The position numbers and the translations under genes are program-made. A stretch of 28,391 nt of DNA from Cylindrodendrum hubeiense (Eukaryota; Ascomycota; Sordariomycetes; Hypocreales; Nectriaceae), in contig JAANBB010000480.1 in assembly GCA_014621425.1 (NCBI GenBank), positions 1 through 28,391 on the forward strand, given 5' to 3'. Positions 21,001 through 28,391 of this stretch are shown here, one piece after another (the first letter of the stretch is position 1; every line of letters begins with the position of its first letter). Below the pieces are notes generated by a model. The model was not told where the DNA came from. It saw only the letters and a program-made list of their open reading frames with translations, and did not search any database.

Positions 21001-22978
21001 GGGATTAGAACCTCGATGATATTCCTAGGCAGTGCATTGTCAACAAATGACCTTCTCCAGGGATGTTTTGTGATTGCACTTACTTCCGCTTCCGGTGGAT
21101 TATGACGGATGCTTCCCATTGAAATGGGTTTGAAGACTCTCCGTGTAGCTTCCATGCGAATTCCTTCAACACAGGGTCAAGGTATTCTGTCGCAATATTC
21201 TCAATGCACAACTCATCGGAAATCTGTTTCATGTCCTCAGCAAGCTGCTCTGCGAAGATTTGAAGATAACGGAGTTTGAATCATCTGAGACAGTGTTTAC
21301 AGAGTATGTGGTATCGACGTCACAGTCATCCGAAGCGGGTTGCTGCCCCTCGGTTTCGTCCTCAATCAGACCATCAGGAGCTTGCAAACTATGGGTATCA
21401 GTGTCTCTGGTCTCAAATCGATCAACTGCCGCCAGTTCTCCAGTTTCCGGTATCGCGGACACCTCGGGCAAGGTCCGCTCCTTCATCCCTCGGTGTGACG
21501 TAGGCACAGTCGACAATTTTGTCCCCTTACTCCGAAGATCATGGTCGAACGTAGATGATTGGGGGCTCTCTACGGTCTCGTCTTCACCCTCACTATCTTG
21601 AACTTCTGTGAGGGTTTCTTCTTCCATGTCGACTTCACCAATCTCATGAGACCTTTCATCTCCATCATTCTGGTCAGAATTCTCAGAGGCAATAGAACCC
21701 TCCGAGTCCTCATCTTCGTAGGCATGCGATTCACTGACACCACTCTCAGGAGAGCTCTCAATCACACCTGTCTGAGTCGCGTCATCTACTTTTCCGTCTC
21801 CGACCGGGGAATGACCGTTATTATGACTTCTGTTGTTGCCCGTCGGGGGGGAAACAACCTCATTTGGTTGGTCCTTTTGCTCCTCGATTGGTTGATGTCC
21901 CGCAAAGAGGAAACGTGAAGATCGAGAGTTCCCATAGAGTTTTCTTGACCTCTTAGGAAGCTGCGGCTCCGAGTCTAGATTCACTTGCACTCTTGGCTGT
22001 CTCTCGCTCGGCGTCTCAAACTCTCCCGTGTCTGGCGTTGACTCTGGCTGACCCTCAAGAGTCCACACCTGCGTACCTTTGCTGCTTGTGTCATCTCTGG
22101 GCCGTCCCGTATCATCCGCTCCATCCTGACGGCGTTTCTTATCACCGACCTGTGATTCAGAAGGAGTTTCTCCAGTCAGTCGCTCTTGTAGAGTCTTGAT
22201 CTTCAGCCACAGCTTCAATCTCTTTCCAATCGACCCTAAATTCAGCTGTTTGAGAAAAAGCGTCGACTGGTCCATGCCGAGAAGTACTTCTCCACTAATT
22301 TCTTGATCTTTGAACTCTTCACAATAACAGTTCTCTGTACCAGCGGCAAGTAAATAGGCTGCCACATCATGTGGTGTCCAAGATTGAACCTGAGCTCGCG
22401 TATACGGGAAGATGTTACCGTCGTCGTCAGGTAACGCACCACCAGAGGTGGAGCTCTCTCCCGTCATTGCTGGCGCTGCATTTGGTTGCGGAAGCCTTCT
22501 CGTGTAGACTAGGAGTGGTATTAGAACGGCTCTAATAGCAATTAAACTTTGGCATGAGAGTAACTTGCTCCCAGCGGAAGACGGAAGTTCTCACCTTCTG
22601 GGTAGAGACCGGCATGCCCGGTAGCCCTGTTTCGCCCTAGGAACCAACCATCGCCGAATTCGACATCGTCTTCAACGACGAAGATTATATCTCCTTTGGA
22701 AAATTCCAACTCATCAATGGTTCTTCGTTTGAAGTCATCTGTTAAAATTAAAGTTAGTTGTGTAAGCGTTCTTGAAGAAGCTATGTGGCATTGTTGTCCG
22801 GGGTGGCATTGTCATAACAGTGTTTGTATTAAATAATAAGGCGTGGCTATTTGGCCCGGGGGAGGTGTATGGGGAATGCGGGAATCGTACGGATTGCAAC
22901 AACCGAATCGCCAACCGTCGCCTTGGTAGGTGCGATGGACGGCCTCACGGGAGACTGAGTCGATGGTTTTGAAGTCAT
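18057..22978 (-). CDS. Large SH3-SAM protein with fungal-specific C-terminal region
   Basis: Seven exons (22978-22891, 22738-22595, 22508-21301, 21244-21084, 21024-20309, 20256-19522, 19477-18057) join in phase to 1,490 residues. The introns are 152, 86, 56, 59, 52 and 44 bp. Residues 23-80 are an SH3 domain: VVAIHDFKRRTIDELEF, GDIIFV, GDGWFLGRN and GLYPE; the H-D-F is created by the first splice. Residues 121-187 are a SAM domain (WTPHDVAAYLL to LKLWLKIKTL). Residues 188-480 are acidic and low complexity. From 481 (LAEDMKQISDE, NPFQWEASV) a long conserved-looking region follows, including KEKPFWLERENDYPSLLKW and IFYDVVERRGWIADGASALL (about 1065-1108). The last 70 residues are Ser-rich. The SH3-SAM head resembles the Boi/Pob1 cell-polarity scaffolds, but no PH domain is seen. 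The C-terminal region resembles uncharacterised fungal proteins recalled from memory. Catalytic motifs were not recognised. Exon 3 and exon 6 boundaries are the least secure. Confidence 0.78.
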
Positions 22979-22998
22979 GCTGAGTTGTAGAAAATCAT
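22975..22998 (-). promoter_or_regulatory. Seven-residue uORF ending on the SH3-SAM start codon
   Basis: On the minus strand an ATG at 22998 opens seven codons whose TGA (22977-22975) overlaps the main ATG (22978-22976) as ATGA. If transcribed, this arrangement would favour termination and reinitiation at the main start. Confidence 0.45.
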
Positions 22999-23306
22999 TA
23001 ACCTGAATAAGTACCTATAAAACCTTGGTTAGCCAGCAGAGACATTGTATGATTCGCAGCCTATCCACGTTCGGAACTTCGCCTCACCTGGGATAGTTGT
23101 GGGCACTGGTGGTGTAGGGCCACCGAGACGCCTTGATCCACGTTACTGCAGATTAGCGTTAATGAATTTTCTCGTCGCAACCGTTCATATCTCGCAACCG
23201 GGAGTAATGTGTCGTCGGGCTGGAGCCTCAATGGCTGTTGAGACTGAGAGATTAAGACTTGAATCTGATCTCAGCCGCACTTGAGGCGGACGGCCCTGAT
23301 GAGCAC

Positions 23307-23322
23307 CCCCGGATAAGCGGGG
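23307..23322. promoter_or_regulatory. Palindromic GATA box CCCCG-GATAAG-CGGGG
   Basis: CCCCGGATAAGCGGGG has perfect 5-bp inverted arms (CCCCG and CGGGG) flanking GATAAG, the core recognised by fungal GATA factors of the AreA type. It lies about 330 bp from the SH3-SAM start and about 560 bp from the SDR start. Its use is inferred only from the motif. Confidence 0.4.
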
Positions 23323-23325
23323 TTG

Positions 23326-23345
23326 AGCTGACAGCTGACACCCTC
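23326..23345. promoter_or_regulatory. AGCTGAC double box
   Basis: AGCTGACAGCTGACACCCTC holds two AGCTGAC units 7 bp apart. Its right part, AGCTGACACCCTC, recurs exactly at 26077-26089, and its left part, AGCTGACAGCT, recurs at 15825-15835. All are in regions upstream of genes. Confidence 0.45.
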
Positions 23346-23412
23346 AATCCGGACTAGCTTGATTCCACTGCATTATCTTTCGAGCTTTCTGATCCATGTT
23401 AGGTACGGTACG

Positions 23413-23559
23413 ACACGTCCTATGAAGAGATTGGTGCTCAATAGGATGTGGATCCTGAACCCGATGAGGATGTCAATCAAGGATGCCTACAGCCTGTGTC
23501 AATCCAGCAACTAGCAAGTCAAGAAAAGCATCAGAAAGTGCTTGAAGCAGCCCAATAAG
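23413..23559 (+). pseudogene. Short protein-like remnant of unknown family
   Basis: One plus-strand frame reads YDTSYEEIGAQ, a TAG at about 23449, then DVDPEPDEDVNQGCLQPVSI and QLASQEKHQKVLEAAQ before TAA. The acidic, then charged-helical composition is more protein-like than the surroundings. It has no start codon and is cut by a stop, so at best it is a relic of the 3' end of a gene. I do not recognise it. Confidence 0.25.
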
Positions 23560-23883
23560 CGCACATATTCTATGGATTTATAAAGGGCCATTTTCTTCTG
23601 CAAAGGTAAACAGTATTGAGCCATTTTGTACTCCTTCTCTAGTGGGGCTACTTTGACCTATCAGCATCCACTACCTCACAATAATACTTAATACACATGC
23701 ATAAATACGTAAATGAATTACCGCAGCAGCTCCGATCACGGCAATAAAGGCAATATTATTTTCCGATCCGACATCTACATGCCCAACGATCGTACGACGG
23801 GATGCATTGCGGTGAAATTTCTCCCTGCCATCTTCAAATCACCAGACACAAATCCTCGAAAAGTGAAATATTCCGGTTCACAA

Positions 23884-25124
23884 ATGGCTAATTCGACTCT
23901 ATATTTTGCTTTGGCTGGCACTGTCTTTGTTATCGGGTTGACCTATGGAATCCCTCTGTTCTTCGCAGAGTACTTTCCTTGGCAGAGTCTGTGGAAACAG
24001 CGTCATGGCAGACCTACCGTGACCACCAATTCATATGAAGGCAGGACTGTACTAATCACCGGCGCAAATGGCGCATTCGGCTCGAGGGCTGCGAAACTGT
24101 TTGCCCATCGCGATGTGGAGACTCTTGTTCTGGTTGACGTGAAAGACTGTGGAGGCGTCAAGCAGGAAATCGAGGCAGAGCTTAGTGATATGGGGAAGGC
24201 CAAGCCTAACATTCTAGTTTGGCAAGCCGACCTAATGTCCTTTGCGGGCTGTCAGGACCTGGGAAAGAAGGCACGAGATTTGAAGAATCTTGACCATGTC
24301 TTGATGACTGCAGGCATTCTTGCCTTCAATCGCCGCGAGTCACCTGAGGGCTGGGAAACCTGTGAGTCTCTCTCCTTAGCACAAGAAACTCCACCGCTTG
24401 GAAGGTTCTAATGATCATCTGCAAAATAACAGCGATACAAGTTAACTTCCTGTCCGGCGCGCTCATCTCGCTCCTTCTCTTGCCACTGCTTAAATCCTCC
24501 CCAACCAATCCATCCCCTCCTGTCCTAACCTTTGTCACCACCTTTGGCATTTATCCGTCCTCCTTCACCATGAGTGTACCGAAGAATGGCTCCTATCTCA
24601 AACGTCTCAGCAACAACAAGGAAGGCATGGAGCAAGCCCATCAGTATGGTCGTTCCAAAGGCCTCCTTCTCTACTTCGCGCGTGAGCTCGCTGCACGAGT
24701 TTCGGCTACCACGGCTCAGGACAAAGGCATGCGCAGAGTGACAATCAACAGCGCTGATCCCGGTTCAGCGTGGACGCCACTCACGAATCCAAACCAAGCG
24801 AAACTAATTCCAAGGTTGATCATGAACTTCGGATCTAGAGAGCCAGAAATATGTGCTACCGCGCTGGTTAATGGAGTGTCGGTTTCTGAGGAAGGCCATG
24901 GGAAGATTATGCAAGACTTTGACACTACACCGTAAGTCTCAATATCCCCAAATGTTAAGTAAAGGAATTTGAGTCTGCAATACTAACAGCCACATGATAG
25001 GTATCCGCCTTTCATGGAAAGAAAAAGCGGCCGTATAGCCCAGGAGCGTGTTTGGCAAGAGACCAGAAGTGAGCTTGAGGGGAAGGTTCCAGAGGTCAAG
25101 TCTATATATGAGATGTTGGATTAA
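23884..25124 (+). CDS. Membrane-anchored short-chain dehydrogenase/reductase
   Basis: Exons 23884-24361, 24433-24931 and 25001-25124 give 366 residues. The introns are 71 bp (GTGAGT to AACAG) and 69 bp (GTAAGT, TACTAAC branch, ATAG). Residues 6-28 are hydrophobic, a probable membrane anchor. The Rossmann fold has TGANGAFG (59-66) for NAD(P) binding, VDVKD after strand 2, an ADL (116-118) contact, and MTAGI (141-145) in place of the usual NNAGI. The catalytic pair is YGRSK (Y231, K235). The Ser of the triad falls in LTFVTTFG, where Thr occupies the usual Ser-Ser position, so activity should be checked. The spliced junction reads GWETSIQVNFLS, typical of fungal SDRs. The substrate is unknown. 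The start at 23884 has a good context (CAAATGGC); an upstream in-frame ATG at 23713 is possible. Confidence 0.85.
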
Positions 25125-25946
25125 CAGTCGGATACGACCAATCTATAAGCTCAATTACAGGTTGGGACAAGTAGGACATCCCGGACACACAGTAGGTCAT
25201 AGACGAGCACGTACCCACACCGTAGGGTTTCTCAGCGATACCGCCGAGAAGACAAACGCGAGAAAACAAGAAGGTTTTTATCCAGGGCTTTGACAGCCAA
25301 TGGTTTTCCCTTATCTGGTTTAGCTTGTGAAGGACTGTAGACCTATAATTAGGTACACATGGTGTCTACTAAATATATGTATAAGCTTAATTACGGTTAG
25401 CAAGTTAATATTGGATGGCTTAACAGGTTTTCTTAGTTCACAAATCTTTCCATCGTCGAGATTTGCACAGTTCTTACACTGAGAAACTCTCTACATCTTA
25501 GATTACCCTGATCTTTATAATGCTGAAATACTAAATTGAAGTGTCGTTGAATGGAGCCCTATTGGTAGCCGTAAACACGAACCTAGTCAAAACATTTCTT
25601 GGAAGAAAAAGATCGGCACCAGAGGTTGCATTCAGGTAGAGCACCGATGCTGGTGTAGCTAGCACCCAAGCTCATTTCTTGAGATAAATTAATTGGCCTC
25701 TTCTTAGCCAATTCTGTCCGAGCTTACTAATTCAGTTACATTTTGAGTAAGTGCTAGTGAGACCTAAATATTATTCCTTAACAAGCCTTTAGCATATTGA
25801 ATAGATCAAGTAGTAGAATATCTACTGAAATTTTACGGCTCTTAAAATTAGTAAAGAGAGTACTATAAATTAAGGGATATGACAATATCCATTAGTATAG
25901 TTATTAGCGGGTACCTATGGGCTTTCCTCAAGGCCGAGGTCTATCC

Positions 25947-25964
25947 CATGATCGTTAGATCATG
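25947..25964. repeat. Perfect short hairpin CATGATC/GATCATG
   Basis: Arms CATGATC (25947-25953) and GATCATG (25958-25964) flank the loop GTTA. A second inverted pair follows at once: GGTTACC (25967-25973) and GGTAACC (25990-25996). No transcript role is known. Confidence 0.6.
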
Positions 25965-26076
25965 CGGGTTACCGGCGGATCAAACTATTGGTAACCTGAT
26001 GAATTGGCTTATTCCCGTGGCGTGGTGGTATATCAACGCAAATGACGTATGTTGCAACAATTATTGGGACTTTTGG

Positions 26077-26089
26077 AGCTGACACCCTC
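26077..26089. promoter_or_regulatory. AGCTGACACCCTC box upstream of the WW/ZZ gene
   Basis: This 13-mer is identical to 23333-23345 in the SDR/SH3-SAM intergenic region. In both places a CCGG-containing sequence follows within a few bases. It lies about 350 bp before the WW/ZZ start. Confidence 0.4.
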
Positions 26090-26321
26090 CGGCGCCGGGC
26101 GGGGTGACATTGTGATAAGCTCATTGGAGAATCGCATCAACAGGGGCCAACCAAGGCCGTTAACTCATGATAAAAGCATGGACTGGGCCATTTCCCCCTT
26201 CAATTGGTCCCTGTCCCTTCCCATCAGCCTTATCGGAACTTTGGTAGCAGAAAGCAACACGATCACAGGCGAAAGCCGCCGAAGGTGGGGCGTAAGCAAC
26301 AGCATCGGCTTAGCAGGGATC

Positions 26322-26337
26322 AAGCTGACGGCTGACG
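26322..26337. promoter_or_regulatory. AAGCTGACGGCTGACG double box
   Basis: Two GCTGAC units 9 bp apart occur about 105 bp before the WW/ZZ start. The surrounding sequence (TTAGCAGGG upstream, TCAACCCC downstream) aligns loosely with TAAGCGGGG and TCAATCCGG around 23315-23352, so the similarity extends over roughly 38 bp. Confidence 0.4.
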
Positions 26338-26440
26338 CGGTCAACCCCAAACATCACAACGTATTAAAGCCTGCGACACCTACCTGAAAACCTACCTTTG
26401 CTTACGTTCTTGTTATCGTTCAAAGTCAGTCAACAAAAAA

Positions 26441-27971
26441 ATGTCATTCCTGAATAAGTTCAAGGACGAATTCGAAGGACTTAACCTAGGTGATCGTCTA
26501 CAGCAAGGCAACTCTGCGGGTAAGTGAGAGTCGTTACTCAGAGGGTCACCCGAATTCGCTTGGAATATGCTGAGGCGGTTGAGTAGGCCAAATTCCAGCC
26601 AACAATCATGGCTACTCTGCAACATCCCAGTCATATGGCTATGACCAGCAGTCTCATTCAAACAACCCCTACCCAAACCAGCCTTACACTGCTCAGGGGG
26701 TGAACCCCAGTGGGCAACAGTCACAACAGGCCTCATATCAGCCCTACAATCCCGGACAGCAGAGTCAGTATGCAGCGTACCAACCTGGACAACAGCCGAT
26801 ACATGATGGGCCGCAGTCTGGTGTACACCAGCCTTACAATGCTACACAGCAGCCTTACGGTCAAGGAGCACTCGGCTTCAACGCCACGACCCAGCAATTG
26901 CAACCGCCGTCTCCAGCCCCAAGGCCGCCTTCTACTCACTCTGCATACCAGCAACTTAGTTTAAACCCGAGTCCTGGGGGAAGCTCATTTGTGCACTCGC
27001 CACCTAGTGCCCCCTCGTATTACAGCGGAGGACAGCAAATACTTAGCCCTCCTTCTTCCTACAATGCGACACCCCAGGCTCTCACGCCGTACAATACGGC
27101 ACCACATGCACCTAGCAACCTGTCTCCTACGCCCCCTAGTTGGGTTCCATATTGGTCCGAACATGATAGGCGGTGGTATTTTGCGGAGACAACGGGTAGA
27201 AGTTCCTGGGAGGCCCCATCCGACCTTGCACCCTTGCCAAGCATGCCCGCCTACTCTGGATTCCAGGGTAAGCGAGGTTCTGTAAGCCAAGGGGGATACT
27301 ATCAAGGGACTCCAAGCTATACCGGGGGGGCTCCTCAACCGACACAACCGGGTCTAGATGAGAAAACAAAATCGACATCCCAGACCATCATTACTGCCAC
27401 TGGAGGTTTGATTGCAGGCGGTGTGGCGGGCTACTTTATCCATGATGCCCTTGGTGAGTGGATGAGTTCTTATCCTTCCTACTTTCCACACTAATTCATC
27501 TCTGAAGATAAACGAAAGAAGAAGAAGCGTCACGGTCGCACACCAGGCGACTTTAGCGACTTTGGTTCATACCCAGGCCTCGCAACAAACTTACAATGCA
27601 ACATTTGTAATAGAGACGTCTACGGACCATATGCCCATTGCGCCAAATGTGACGACGGGGATTACGATATATGTCGCAACTGTCTAGCTCAGGGCATAAT
27701 TTGTGAGGGCAAAGGGAAACACCGCCTGATCAAGGTGTATCCGGAATATGAGTGCAATATATGCGGACACGATATTCAGGGCGACTTCTATCACTGCGGT
27801 ATCTGCGACAATGGTGAATGGGATATATGTCAGCCCTGTCTGGACAGGGGCAAGAGTTGCAATGCAGACGGTGGTCACCGACTGGTCAAGCTGTATCTTC
27901 CGCTGCCAAACTATGGCCCTGGAAAACATTCTGCGAATTCGGACTCTAGTTCTAGCAGCGACTCAGACTAG
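26441..27971 (+). CDS. Q/P/Y-rich protein with WW domain, glycine zipper and two ZZ zinc fingers
   Basis: Exons 26441-26519, 26599-27453 and 27508-27971 join in phase to 465 residues. The start follows an A-rich leader. Residues 28-200 are rich in Gln, Pro, Tyr, Ser and Asn (QPYNP, YQPGQQP), a disordered, prion-like composition. Residues 205-235 are a WW domain: W208, YF at 220-221, W230 and P233. Residues 289-311 (TIITATGGLIAGGVAGYFIH) form a Gly-zipper-like hydrophobic helix followed by a basic KRKKKKRHGR stretch. Two ZZ-type fingers follow: C342-x2-C345, C356-x2-C359, C367-x2-C370 and C394-x2-C397, C408-x2-C411, C419-x2-C422. The tail is Ser/Asp-rich (SDSSSSSDSD). WW domains bind Pro-rich ligands, and ZZ fingers bind peptides or histone tails. 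The overall role is unknown. The second intron ends at an unusual AAG; an in-frame CAG 39 nt downstream would give 452 residues. Confidence 0.82.
27454..27546 (+). other. Second intron of WW/ZZ gene with two in-frame acceptors
   Basis: The donor GTGAGT begins at 27454 and a CTAATTC branch-like motif lies at 27491-27497. Acceptor AAG ends at 27507 (54-bp intron), and CACCAG ends at 27546 (93-bp intron). Both preserve the frame. They differ by 13 residues, including the basic KRKKKKRHGR stretch next to the hydrophobic helix. Confidence 0.5.
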
Positions 27972-28391
27972 GATCCTAGGAAGGCGAAGAATAAGATATG
28001 TCGGATGGGTTAAGGCCTGCGGCGGATTTGCTTTTGACGTTATGGAGGAATGGACAGTCCTGTCCTTACCACCGCAGCCCCATTGCCACCATGGCTTTAT
28101 TTGCAGGTGCGGCTTGCCCCGTGGCTCGACAATATTACTAATACAATGTCCAATCAGCTTGGCGACCGTATGTCTCAAAATGCTTGTCTGTGTCATCAGG
28201 CACAAATCGAGAGCGGCCCAAACTATCACCATCTGACGGCCGATTCTAGTGCCATCCCAACTTGGATTGCCTTTCGGATTGCCTCTTCCGGCCATTGCGG
28301 CAACTGCATGCGTCCTGCACGATCCGCACACTGGTGGTCTCTATTCAAGAGCGTTCACCAACCGCGCCAATGATCAGTAATACCCCCAACG
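27972..28391. other. 3' flank of the WW/ZZ gene, no gene supported
   Basis: The last 420 bp have overlapping open frames on both strands (28050-28373 plus, 28331-27963 minus), but none shows a recognisable domain. TTATTTGCAG near 28106 is an acceptor-like motif without an obvious partner. A gene could begin beyond the window. Confidence 0.4.

Larger units (their letters stand above)
22979..23883. promoter_or_regulatory. Divergent intergenic region between SH3-SAM gene and SDR
   Basis: About 900 bp separate two divergent starts. They contain a palindromic GATA box (23307-23322), an AGCTGAC double box (23326-23345), a TATA-like TTTATAAAG (23577-23585), and a protein-like remnant (about 23413-23559). 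An in-frame ATG at 23713 would lengthen the SDR by 57 residues. Confidence 0.45.
25125..26440. other. AT-rich intergenic region and WW/ZZ gene promoter
   Basis: About 1.3 kb hold no supported gene. Positions 25300-25880 are AT-rich. A 67-codon open frame (25879-26082) is hydrophobic at its start but matches nothing I know. Two neighbouring inverted repeats lie at 25947-25964 and 25967-25996. Nearer the WW/ZZ start, AGCTGACACCCTC (26077-26089) and AAGCTGACGGCTGACG (26322-26337) recur from the promoter at 23326. Confidence 0.5.

Noticed and set aside
25879..26082. 67-codon hydrophobic open frame
   Set aside because: No start context, domain or partner exon; it overlaps the inverted repeats.
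28050..28373. 107-codon plus frame at the right edge
   Set aside because: No domain recognised, competing frames on both strands, and the window ends before it can be judged.
1..28391. CRISPR arrays, insertion sequences, rRNA genes
   Set aside because: No spaced direct repeats, transposase motifs or rRNA sequence were seen; the DNA is eukaryotic.

Overview
The window looks like chromosomal DNA of a filamentous ascomycete, probably a Sordariomycete and perhaps Hypocreales. The genes are split by short spliceosomal introns (44 to 152 bp) with GTRNGT-type donors, CTRAC-like branch sites and mostly YAG acceptors. The protein families are typically fungal: SAGA subunit Hfi1/Ada1, gamma-tubulin complex GCP3, an arrestin-like protein, a secreted GH16 enzyme, an SH3-SAM protein, a membrane-anchored SDR, and a WW/ZZ-finger protein. 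No bacterial operons, tRNA, rRNA or CRISPR were seen. Exon structures were built by hand from splice motifs, reading phase and resemblance to families recalled from memory; no database search was possible.

Left part (1 to about 10.8 kb) is GC-rich and core-like. It begins with about 1.9 kb without a convincing gene (GA-rich strand, short tandem repeats). Next come two divergent housekeeping genes, hfi1 on the minus strand (3423-1918, four exons) and GCP3/alp6 on the plus strand (3983-6662, two exons), separated by a 559-bp shared promoter. A gene-free GC-rich stretch of about 4 kb follows, ending at a small assembly gap (Ns at 10818-10823).

Right part (about 10.8 to 28.4 kb) is more AT-rich and accessory in character. 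It holds an arrestin-like gene (11534-12796), a decayed gene with collagen-like Gly-x-x tracts (14059-15551), a secreted GH16 glycosidase (16073-16942), a perfect 2 x 126-bp tandem duplication (17131-17382), and a large seven-exon minus-strand gene (22978-18057) for a 1,490-residue SH3-SAM protein with a long fungal-type C-terminal region. After these come a three-exon SDR (23884-25124) and a three-exon gene for a Q/P/Y-rich, WW, glycine-zipper and double ZZ-finger protein (26441-27971).

The left genes act in general transcription (SAGA) and microtubule nucleation. The right genes do not form an obvious metabolic pathway. Two of them are multi-domain proteins built from interaction modules (SH3, SAM, WW, ZZ). 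An AGCTGAC-based sequence recurs upstream of GH16, between the SH3-SAM gene and the SDR, and upstream of the WW/ZZ gene, which hints at a shared regulatory or repeat element in the accessory half.
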